This document shows positions 36,501-48,749 of a stretch of 64,000 bases of DNA, piece by piece. How positions within the stretch are numbered: position 1 is the stretch's first letter; every line of letters begins with the position of its first letter. Source of the stretch: Protea cynaroides (lineage: Eukaryota > Streptophyta > Magnoliopsida > Proteales > Proteaceae); the NCBI GenBank assembly GCA_028583415.1, contig CM053269.1, positions 59,261,007-59,325,006 of the forward strand, written 5' to 3'. The translations under genes were made by a program, and so were the position numbers. A model generated the notes under the pieces. The model had not been told where the DNA came from. It made no database searches and saw only the letters and a list, made by a program, of their open reading frames with translations.

Positions 36501-39500
36501 TCTTCGTGGGTTGGGTCCAGTCGGTCCATCCATGACAATGCTATCGAATCAACTCTCCCACTCTTAAAAAGAACTTGGCTCCGTCGAGTTAGGATCAAGG
36601 TTTAAAATCTCGGGTTTCGGAGGAGTCTCGGCCTCTTCTGAAACCGAGATCTCGCCGAGACAATTTATTTTGTCCGAGACAGTTTTTTTAAGTTGTCTCG
36701 GTGGCCAAAATGCATTTTTTAGGTTTCCAACTTCAGGGGAACCTCATTTTTACATACATAAACACATTTAGAGTATAAAATTGTAAAAATAATGACTCTT
36801 TGTGGTTGTTTGGGTTTACACCCATGTTTTGTCAGTCAACGCTGAAGTTTGTTATAAATTTAGGTTAATATTAGCTATTATATTCAATCAAATATGGCAA
36901 ATGAGACAATAACATAATGCATTGGGGGAAAGAGAAACAAAATAACACTTCATTATAAATCATTACATCATAGTTCAAATATTCAATATTGAATGATCCC
37001 ATAGTCCCCCTGTGCCCATAGTCCACAATTCCACAATCCTCATCCAGTTACAATGTCTAGTAATACGTAGAGTGTCGTGGATGATCCATCCTACTATCAT
37101 CATATATCTGGGAAAGTTGTCGACGCAAATTGTCTTCCAATTGAGCAACATAATCTTCCCATGACATTCTTGATGCAAAGTAGTTCTGGTAGTCTTGCAC
37201 ATGATTCATAAATATAACATCAGTAGTTGTCCGAAGGATACCTATCTTTGGGAAGAATGGAAAAACTTCTGAAGTAGTACTCTGGTGCGTAGACTCTTGT
37301 GGAAGTACTAATGGAACGGAATAGAAGTTGGTTGACCACTCTGAAGTTACAGCAATCCCCGCAGTCTGAAGCACCACCCGTTGCTAGTTAAAAGTCCAAA
37401 CAAAGAAAGAATGGAGGAAGAAATGAAAAAACCATGAAAAAAACTAAGAAAAAAGAGGAAGGAGCAGTCTCCACCGAGAACAACCCTTCTCTCTTTTATA
37501 AAAGAGAAAAAAAAAGAAGAAGCAAAAAGCATGTTCTCGCCGAGATCTCGCGAGAAGTAGCGAGATTAACCGAGAATAACCGGGCGAGATCTCGGCGAGA
37601 ACATGTAAATGCCGAGACGAAAAGGGTTATCGACCCTATTTTCGTCTCGGTTAGTTGCGAAATTGGCGAAATCGGCGAAGGCGAGATCTCGCCGAGATTT
37701 TATTCCATGGTTAGGATCCAAATCTGAGATGCCTTTGTAGTGATCTTGATGCTGAGGTGGCATGTTCTCTTGGGAAAGATGGTTAGAATGGAACTCCTTG
37801 AGTGTGTGTGTGGGGGAGGGGATAGACTGGCTCATAGTTGAAAGAGAGAATTGTTGCCATTGAGGTGTATCTGTCAATTTGTGTGGCAACATCAGATGCA
37901 TTTGCCCTCTTTGTTTCATCTTGATGGTGTTCCATGCAGTCATAGAGGATACCAGTCTTTTGTTGCCTTGGTCATCGCTAGAAAACGTCACAATGTGCTA
38001 AGAGGCTGAATAGGCAAGGCACCTGGTAGTGCAACGGGTTGTAGTTAAACTTGTACAACTGTATTGGCATCTTCTCTTGCATTAGGTCCATAACCTTGCA
38101 CATAAACTGTTTTTATGAGCTTTTCCACAGGATGTTTAGTGCTCGAACTAGGTGAGATGAGGTTGGTTGTATGGATTGACATGGAATCCTTATCATGCAA
38201 TAGGCTACCCTTCTACCCCCTCTTTTTCTATTAGTTCGTTGGAGAAGGGAGTAAGAGTAGCTGAGTTGGTTTCAATCTTGTGATCAAGACCATAATTGGG
38301 TTCATCAGGAGGATGGGGATCATAATAATGCATGTCATCCTTGTTCTTCTTCTCTGCCAACTGCTTCTCAATTATGTTCAAAGAGCAGGTCTTGAGGAGA
38401 CACCTGTTACTGAAGTGACCTTTCTCACCACAATTGCGATACGATGTTTGCCAGCCATTGATTGCTCTTGAGGCCTCTAGCATCTTTTCTTCAACCTTAT
38501 GGGGCTCAGCTTTTATTTCTTCAGTTCTAGGTGTAAGCCTGTAAGCTGAAGAAGTCCTGAGCACTTCTTTCAAATAGATGTACTTTTCTTTGGCTGTCTG
38601 GGCATTCGAAGCTGCCGCGTTAACTGATCTGTAATCCCCATTAGCAAGTTCTAACCTGATCTCTATGTTCAGCCCATTGTTCCTAGATTCTGCATCTGGA
38701 AGTTAATTTGTGGAATTCCATGGTGTAGCTATCCATATCTTTATCGCCTTGGTGAGAGTTGACCATCTCATGGAATTTTATAGTGTAGCTATCCACAAAT
38801 TCTCATTCACTATCTGCTTTATGATTTCCCAATTGGTGATGGGTCCAAGTTGCCTATTGAATCTCGATTGTAGCACTTAATCCCACCACAAACAAGCATA
38901 TTCGGTGAATTTAGCGAGAATGAGCTCACACTACTGATTATCTAGAAAGGACTTCTAGGTGAATACCTTCTCGACTTTAGTCAACCAGTCAAGGAAAGCC
39001 TCAGGTCCCCTAGCACTGTTGGACTCCGGAATCTTGATCTTGATGCCGCAAACTTGGCTTGAGAATTGCCATGTGGCATCTTGAGATGGTGGTTTTGGAG
39101 GCATATTTGTAAGTCGTAGAGTACCGAACTGAGGAGCTGGTGTCCACGGTTTTGCCTGGTCTCTTCTATTGATATTTAGACTCTCTAGGATTATATCCAC
39201 CTTGGCATTGAGGGATGCTATGGCTGTTGAATTCTCCTAAAATGTGGATTCGGAATGTGCCATACTGGTCAAGCTTTGCTTTAGTCTTTTGGTGACTCAA
39301 TGAGTTTGCTATAGCTTGTGCAGCTCAGGGTTGGTGATGTGAGAGGATCTTGTTATGGTTAGAAAAGCTGCAAGAATTTTGGCTTCGATACCAATTAATG
39401 CACCTTTTGGTGTTGAAACCTTGATTCAGGTTGCTATGGGCCCATGAAAATGATGAAAACTCAATTACAATGAACAATGGTGGCAAACTCATGAATTTTC

Positions 39501-42500
39501 AAAACTATTTAGGACCCTTCTGAAAGAGTTAAACCATTACTTGGACTAAACAAAAAGGTAAAATTGTAAGAAAGGACTAATCTGGAATTTTAGAATGAGA
39601 ATGGGAATAAACAGGAATAAGTTTAGAAGGCAGGACCTGTTATGCAATAAGAGAGGTTCTGTCCTTAGTTGTAATTTATTTTACCATTCATCGTCTTCCT
39701 CGCGGTCGCTTTTTTGCTTAGGGTGGGGTAGACTAGAACTGATTCCAGGTGATGGAACTCTCCGAGGATAACACTGATCCAACTGAGACTTTAGGGGCTT
39801 GATTCTATCCCAGGACCCTACTGAATTCAGCTAATGGCCATCCAAAACAATGGCTGAAACTTTGTCTGGCGGAGAGCTCCAAGCCAGATATGATCTTCCC
39901 GTTAAAACTTACAGCACACACAAGCTATCAATTTCAGACTTGGAGGCAAGAACCATGATGCAAAATCCCAGGAAGAATGGATTTGAATGGATCGAGTTTG
40001 ATCCAACTTAGGAGTACTGCAAGTACTGCCAATGGCAGGTCACCATGGATACAGGTAAAAAGAAAAAAACCCTCAAAACTGGGAGGGAATAGACAGAAGA
40101 AGGAATAATAATAGCTATAAAGGAAAAAAAAGAAAAACTTCTATTCATTCCAGTCTAAACAATTAATGGATGCAGGCTTGTGTATAAAGAAACTCTAATA
40201 CTAACTCCTAAATGTACTTTGAATTTTAACTAACTAGAATTCAAAAGTCACTGGAATCCTACTAACTCTTATGATATCCGACAGTATGTAACTGCAATAA
40301 AAAAAAAATTAAAATTACAAGAATAACCCAAATTGAAGATAAATTTCCCTAAATACTCCAAGTGAACTGGAAGCCAGGTTTGGACCTGTTTCTTTGTGGT
40401 CCGGGTTTCTAGACTGGGTCAAGCCAGTCCATCCATGAGTGCTACTGCATGAACTAGTTTCCCTCAAAAGCACACATCTATTTTAAACTTAGCCTCCTTT
40501 GGGGAGGGGGTTGTCCTCTCTAGATAGCTGATCAACTGGAGTTCTTGGAACAAATCATCAGCTAAAGCCCAGTGAGCAACCTTACACCTGATCTTATAAA
40601 TCACCTCTATTGTATCTGCTTGCTTGTTTTGGAAAAGCCTGTTCGTGTGAGATATATTACTCCCTTCTCAAATGCCACCAATATTGAGCTATAATTCTCC
40701 TTCCCACAGAAGCTTCCCTTTCCTTCCAAAAGGAGGTTAACTGGACTCTATTAGAAGGAATTGCCTTTAGAGAGATGATGTCATCTTCATATTAGTTTCT
40801 TGACATCTTCAGGGAACACTCAAGGAATGTGATCACAGCTTCGGGTAAACATCTTTCAAAGCAACGTCCCACCACCACAAGTCCTCCCAAAAACTCGTTA
40901 TCCATATCCCACATTCTATCTGATCCGATGAAGAAACACGGGTATGAGCCTACTGATTTTCTTTGACAGAGTCCCAAGTAAATTTGATTTACTATATGAC
41001 TTAAAATTAAAATACTAAAGTAAGAAAAATTACATTTACAATAGATATTAGGCTTACAGACATACATTTACCATAGAGAGTAAATCTTTATTACAAGAAA
41101 CAGTAAATTAAAAAAGCTAAATAAAGATGCTTATATTTAAAAAAATAAAGAACTAAAAGATGAGCCAAAGTTCAATCGGTTCATCTATCTTCACCATGCT
41201 TCTTTGCAAATGAGAATTTCAATGTTCTTATTCTTGAAACATCTATCATGTGTAATGTCCTACGGTGGCATTTCTGTAGGATGAATTTGAGCAGGCAACC
41301 TGGAATCTTCATCCTTTACTTCTGAATCATTTGGTGTATCATATGGAAGGTTGCTTGGACCAGGGTTTTGGACTCAGAGCTGAATGATGTTCAAAATATG
41401 TCCAAGTGGCAATGATTCTGAGAACAACTTCCCCGCATATAATTTGATACAGTTGTTTTGTGGCATGATCTTTTCTCCAAATATCATTTATTGGATTATC
41501 ATACAAAACTGAAGTTCAACATGGATCCTGATCTTTGCAGAGCTGAAGAGCTGGAGACAGCACTCATGGAGATGGTTAAGCAGGATAACCGCCGGCAATT
41601 AAGTGCAAGGGTATATCTGTGAAGCATGTTCAGACAAGATAATTGTTTGTCTTATGTTTAGGTTTCATTTTATTGGTCATCATAGTTGGCCGAGGCTGAC
41701 ATTGCCTTATTTTGGTGAATATGGCACTCGGCTAGGTGGGCAAGAGGTCATCTTGTGCACCTTGGCGAGGTTTTGACCTAGGCCATGCCACCAGATTCAT
41801 ATTTCATCCACTAATTTATTTTAATATTACAATGCAATTATAGACTCTATGCCATTACAAAGTAAGTTTTGAAGTATAAACCTTAAGATCCAAGCCTAAA
41901 TTTATTTGTTCTTTCTATTCATGCTTTGATCGCCTGGGTGTCTGGCCACCACCTTGACTTGCCTTGGCAACTATGTTGGTCATCATGTTAAATTTGAAAG
42001 TGCCATGTAGTGTCTTGCTTAAATCCTCAAAATGCAGCAGTCTTTCAATTCAAATTTCTGTCTGATTGTTAATTTGTCTTGCTTCGCATGTCTATGTACA
42101 CTTCATTAAGCTTTTTGGACATGTTTTGGCCATCTTTTGCTCTAAATATTTTTCTTTCCCATAGGCTTTACAAGTACACTAGTACACTTTTTTTTCTGGA
42201 AAATACATGAAATGAAGTGTCCAAAACTAGCTGGCCAATGACTTGATAGATTGCTGCTAAGATGGGTGACAACTAAACTAAAATGGTTTGGTTATTTGGT
42301 ATGGGATTGGCCACCTCAGCTGCTCTGGTTAACTTGGGAATTTGATCTGCATAAAAATCAGTTAATTTACTTATGGGAGCTAGAAATTAGAGCGGTGATT
42401 AGGGTTACTAGGTTGGCTGTTTGTAAATAACTAGGTTTTGGTGTTTAAATCATAAGGGATATTGATGGTTCATTGCATAGTGATGGAATGGAATTTGAAG

Positions 42501-45500
42501 AAGAGAAAAGAAAGGAAGTTACCGAAAAGAAAGAGAGAGAAAGGGAAGTATCTTAACGTGAATGGAGAGGGCAGACAGATACTGTGAGGGAGAGGGGAAA
42601 GAGATTACCTACCATAAGGGAGAGGGGAGATAACCAAGAGGGGAGGGGAAGGGAAGGATACAGTGAGAGCTGATAGAGAGTCATAGAGAGACCAGGGAGA
42701 GAGAACCATGAGAAGGGAGAGATAACCGTAGGAGAAGGGAGGGGATAAGAATAACCGACAGGGAGAAAGAGAGGAGATTACTGATAGGGAAGGGGAAGAT
42801 GATTAACTAGAGGGAGAAACAAGAGGGGTTAGCTTGAGGGGAGGGAAAGTAGAGAGAATATCGATAGGGAGAGAGAGAGAGAACCATAGGGAATGAGACA
42901 TTATTGAGAGGGAGGGGAGAGAAATTTCTGTGAAGAGGGAGGGGAGAGATATTATCGTGAGGGAAAAGGGAAGGGAATACACAAGAGAGAGAGAGGGGAA
43001 GGAGAGGTTTACCGTAAGAAGTCTCTTTTCAATCCAATCATAATCTTTATTTCAGAGAAACATTAGGCTTTAAAGGCTTATAATCTTAACCAACTTCAGC
43101 AGTTTGTTACATGGGAATAAGAATAACAAACGACTAACAATTAAAAACAATAAATAAAATAAAACAAATAAAACAAATAGGGATGGGACCCACTAATAAC
43201 TAACAAACACATTATAAAATAAAATAAAAAACGTGGGGTAGGGGCCACTAACTAATACTAGTAAAATTTAATGCCTTTTTATAAATAAAAAAGAAAATAA
43301 CATAATTTAAATGGTAAAAAATGAAAATGGGAACCACCCACATTTCCTGCATCACAGTCTTAGTTTAACATCATGGGTAGGTTGATGGGTTAGGGTTCTG
43401 CAATGTGCTTCTGAAATTATGGAAGGGGCTGGCCATGGGGTGTAGGACAGGTTTAGGGGAATTGAACTGAATTTTTGTAGATTAAAGGTGATCAGATGTT
43501 GTGTAGTGTAGTTCATGTTGAAATGAGGTGAAAGTTTGATAGATAGATTGAGACTGGTGTCTGGAACGATGGATTTTGCTGACTGATTTTTTTTGGGTGA
43601 AATAGAAGTAAATATATAAAAAAGAGAACCAAATCTACTGCAGGGGCTCCCATATTTGGGAGAGCCAAAGGAGAAAAGAAAAGAACAATTAGTTCTCACT
43701 GGAAGCCCTATCCACATAAAATAAAATTTTTATTTGTCAAGTGAATCAAGCTGAAATGAAAAAGAAAGTGTTAAACAAAATTTATGCGGTATTTGGTTGG
43801 AAGTAGTGTTGATGTGGAGTGGTATGAATTATGATAAATATGTGCGGAACATGACAGAGAAAATAGGAGTTGAATTTCCTGTTGTATTTTTGCAGAAAGT
43901 GGAAGTCATTTAAAGTAAATGGTTACCAAATAAAGAAAAAAAAAGAAAACAGTGTGGGGCCCATAGCAATACGAATTACAACCAAACACATGAAGTTAAT
44001 TGTCAATGTAATGTATGTTGCTTTTCTTCCACTTTTGGTTATTTTCACGCAATCTCTTTTTACTTCACTAATAAAAATTCCATTTGTTGGGGTTAGGGTT
44101 CTTCTAATCTTGATTCCTCTTCTATTTTTGTTTTTTGATGTTTTTCTGGTATTGAAAGTTGATTACAGTTTCACTGAATGAATGATGATGTATACTGAAA
44201 TAGTGTTGCAGATTCTGTCATATTATTTAGTTTTGCTTTTTCAAATGCACTGAAGCATGACAGATATGCCAATGGTTTCCTAAGCAGGGGTTGCTGAACC
44301 CCCCCCCCCCCTTCTTTTTTTTTTTTTTTTCCTGGTTGCTCAGCTATTTGAGCTTGATGAGTGTTGATGTTTGCGTTCGGACAATTCAGTAGATTGGGAC
44401 CGATTGGATTGGCCACGTTACAAATGTCTTAGCTCAACCCTGCTGTACTGCCTGCCGTCTATTTGACTTTTTCCTTTGTATTTCCAGCCAGCAAATCATT
44501 TTTCAGCTTGTTAACTTTTGACTTTTCTAAGCTTTTTTGTGCCTTTGGCGAAATGCCTGGAGGTAATGCCTGGAGGTTAAGGTGGACACGTACACGAAGT
44601 TTGAACTTTAGTGATCGTGATAAAGAGCACCCCCCTCTCTCCCCTGACCCACTAATCATCATCTCATCTGGTGCAAAGCAAAAAAGAAAGGTCCTGTCCA
44701 TTGCACATTTCTCCTTGTCACTATTGAGGACCATGTTCAACCTTCCATTATGTTGTCTTTCCATGATTTAGACTGTTGAAAAGAAAGTTGAAATTCTTTA
44801 AACTATCTAACAAGCAATATATGCAAGAACAGATGTTCTAATGCTAAATGCTGGCATTCTAGGCAGTACTTGTTTATTTTTTTTCTCTCTACCTCTCCAC
44901 GTTCTTCTAATCTCTTTATGTGTAAACTTAACCTAGTTTTATTGCTTAAAACATCAGAGGATCTCTTCTCTGCTGTACAGGTTGAACAGTTGGAGCAAGA
45001 GGTAGCTGAACTGCGGCAGGCCCTTGCAGATAAGCAGGAACAAGAACGTGCAATGCTTCAGGTTTTGATCCTTCCTATCTGTTGTCCCTTTCTGTATGGT
45101 GTTACATAACTGCAAGGAATGCATTTCCTGTGGTATTTGTCCACGAAACGTGTAGCTGATGCAATTCCCTAACAAATGGGAAATATGCATTACACATGAC
45201 CAAAGCAAAACTTTCTTCTTCTTTTTTTTTTTTTTTTTTTTAACTTTTTGTTTTTTATTTAATTTTATTGCCTGATTGGCTTTGGATTCAATGATAGAAC
45301 TTGCCGAACTTACATTTCGCGATCCATCCATTTTTAATGTCTTTCCCACCTGGTTAGGATACTCCAAGAAGAAAACATGAAGGATGCTAGAATGGAAGCC
45401 CAGTGAATTTGTTGTCTCATGCATTTTTAACATTTGAACTCCTTTTCCCATCTAGCAACTATGGAATTATTTTCTCTTCAGTTGTCTTGTCCTGGTATAA

Positions 45501-48500
45501 CCCTATTATTTTATTTTTCTTTCTGATGTTAATTCACTATTGGTTCATTTTAACAAAAGGTCCTAATGCGGGTGGAGCAAGAACAAAAGGTGACCGAAGA
45601 TGCTCGCAGATTTGCCGAGCAAGATGCTGCTGCTCAGAGATATGCTGTTAACATCCTTCAGGTTACTTCTTAATGTACTGGTAGATTTTGAATGATTGGT
45701 GCTGTTTGTGAATTCCTGTGCTTGTTATGAGAATATCTTTGAGCTAAAAGGATTGATGGAATTTATGCTATTCTTCACATATTTTGGAGATAATAACAGT
45801 TATACATATTCTAAAGGCAGAAAATAAGATGAGCATATCTTTCCCAGTCACAATTGCTTAGGGCCTGTTTGATAAAACTTCTGCTTCTGGATTCTATGGA
45901 TTCTGGCTCCCAAGGAGCCATTTTGGAGTAGAAGCGCGTTTGATAAGTCCGGTTGGATTCCAACTCTCACAGAGTGAACCGGATTCAGAATGGCTCTAGA
46001 ATCCAAATTTTTGGAGTCATAAATACTTGCTCCAAGCTGTTGGATCAATTTTTTAAGAAAAAAAAAGAGAGTCAACTCTCACATGATTCTCACTTGACCA
46101 CTACCACCACCGTTGCCACCACCCACCACCGCCACTGGCACAACCCACCACCCACCACCCACCACCAACCACCACCGACCACCCACTTCCACCATCACCA
46201 CCACCACCACCACCACTACTGCCACCACCACCACTGCCATCGCCGCCGCCGCAGCTGGCACCACTACCACCACTACCTCCACTACCACCGCCACCAGCCA
46301 CCACCACCGCCGCCGCCACCGCCAGCCACCACCATCGCCACCGCCACCACCACCACCACCACCACCACCGCCATCACCATAACCGCCACCACCCACCACC
46401 ACCGCCACCACCCACCACCACCGCCATCACCATAACCGCCACCACCACCACCACCACCGCCACCACCCACCACCACCACCATCACCACCACCGCCACCAC
46501 CAACACCACAACTACCATCGTCGTCACCACCACAACCACTGCCACCACCATTCACCACCCCCTATTGCCATTACCCACCACCATCATTGCCACCACCACC
46601 CACTACCACCACCACCACCACTGAGACCACCCACCACCACCACCCATTACTACCATGACTGTTTTTCTAGACTTCGATTGGGGGGATAGTGTGTTATCAA
46701 ACATGTTTCTAATCTAAAGATGCTCTGGAATCCATTTTTGAATTGCGTTATCAAACAAGTTTCTACTCCAAAATAATCCTGGAGTAGCTTGGAGTAGAAT
46801 CCAAATTTGAACCAGAATCCAGAATCCAGAAGTAGAAGTTTTATCAAACGGGCCCTTAGTATCAAAATGTTTTGGTGCCATAGTTATGTTCTTGTTTTGG
46901 TCAAACCAAAATCCGAGATTTTGATTGAAACCGGCAAAACCTTGCTGAAACTGTGTAACATTTTGGAGATGGTTTTGGTTGGCTGTATTGGGGGCCAAAC
47001 GGCCATATTAAGCTTGATACTTTAGGGAACCTTATTTTAGCTTATATAAACTTATGTAAACCATTGTAAGAATAATCGCACATAGTAGTAGTTTAAATTT
47101 GCACCTATAGTTTGCAACTTAGCAGTATACATTGAACCCTATTGTTCACCTTGTGTAATATTGTAAGAATAATCTCACGTCGTGGTAGTTTGGATTTGCA
47201 CCTATGGTTTGCAACTTAGCAGTATACACTGAACCCTATCGTTCACCTTGTGTAATATTGTCTACTACACATTGTTTTAGTGCTAGAAAACCTCCCTCCC
47301 AAAAAAAAATAAAAAAATAAAAAAATAAATAAAATGAAACAATTCAATTATTACTAGGAAAAGAAGAAACATAATAGTGACTAATTGTAAATTCAAACTT
47401 CTAAGTACTTGTAAGAAAGAGTCAGTAAAAACCCTAGTCTCAACTCTCAACAATACAGTACTGTATCTCTACAAGAGTTCAAATAGGACCCCTTATGGTC
47501 ATCTTAATGGTTAGTGCCACATAGAATGACGTGGAGGATCGAGGTGGACTGAACTTGTCAAGGTTAATTGTTCTATAATTGTTTGACAAATGTAGGCCAC
47601 GTCATAGTGCGGCAGAAGAAATGCTTGAAGTCCTCCACAACTGCCTTATAAATGCCGTCATCTACATACTGAAGTTAACCTAACCCAGGGTATAGGTTAC
47701 TGTATTCTAAAGATCCAGCGTACTATGAAGAACCAACCATTGAGCTACTGTGATTGGATGGTGTCTTCAGCGGTAGCATGTACAACTAGCTGATTAGGAA
47801 GGCAAATTGGTTTTAAATTATTTTTCTTAATTTCAAAAATTAAAAATATCTATTGGCAGAAAATGCATTCCGACTCCCTGAGGTCGTTGGTTGGCCAAAG
47901 GTGTATAACATATTGAAAATCGATTCTCATCTAGTTTATATTAACCCTGATTTTTTCAATTTTTTTTATTGTAGGAAATTTCATTTTTTGATACCAGAAA
48001 AATAAACACGTACTCACACACAATACGACATCGTGAGGCCGTAGGTTGGGCACATGTTTGATATATAAATGTCATCACTAACTACCATGTATTCAACACA
48101 CACACACACACACAAACACACAGAGGAACAAACATTTCATCACTAACTACCTTGTATTCATCAAAGCTTTATCCCAACTAAATGGGGTTGGCTACCTTAA
48201 TTCTTGCCCTCCAATCAGCTTTGTTCGAGGTCATACTTGACAGAAAGTTTAACCTATGCATGTCTATCCTCATCATCTACCCTAGAGTCATCTTAGGTCT
48301 GCCTTTAGCTCTTTTAGATCGTTCGATTGGAAACAAATCACTCCTTTGTACTGGAGCATCTAAAGGTTCCGTTGAACATGGCCAATACCATCTCAAACGA
48401 CTTTTTCGTAGCTTATTATGTATTGGTACTTCTCTCAAATCAGCTCTGATATAATCATTCCTTACCTCAACCTTCTTAGTTTTGCCACACATCCATCTCA

Positions 48501-48705
48501 ACATTCTCTTCTCAGCTACACTAAGTTTATCTAAATGATGCTTTTTAACTGCCCAACATTCCGCACCATACATCATAGCTGGTTGAATGACTATGCTATA
48601 AATTTTCCCCATAAGTTCTAAAGGAATACGTTAGACCTTAGAACCACTCCGATGCTCAAGTCAGTAATGGATTAGACAATCGAGAACTCGGTAAAAGATG
48701 CAGAG

Positions 48706-48749
<44 letters not shown>

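Larger units (their letters stand above)
35930..40455 (-). mobile_element. Degenerate Ty3/gypsy element (gag only), with a nested hAT element
   Basis: Two related segments, about 36,090-36,551 and 40,080-40,455, share GGCTTGTGTATAAAGAAACT, AATTCCCCTAAATACTC-type blocks and GTCCATCCATGA. They are read as the LTR pair of one minus-strand element. A primer-binding site (39,381-39,393) lies beside the right LTR, gag remnants lie between, and a purine tract on the minus strand (36,552-36,565) sits next to the left LTR. The right LTR is about 1.05 kb (39,406-40,455), while the left is truncated. No protease, RT or integrase is present, so it is an internally deleted or non-autonomous copy. hAT-like element 2 sits inside it. 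Confidence 0.6.

Noticed and set aside
43352..43717. 121-codon minus-strand open frame
   Set aside because: No recognisable domain and an intronic position in repeat-rich DNA.
43780..43940. Possible MITE with ends like ATTTGGTTGGAAG and TGGTTACCAAAT
   Set aside because: Only a few terminal bases pair and no target duplication was found.
46079..46551. Open frames of 70-160 codons rich in His/Thr/Pro or Gly/Val
   Set aside because: They are translations of the CCA triplet tract inside a transposon and are open in every frame by composition.
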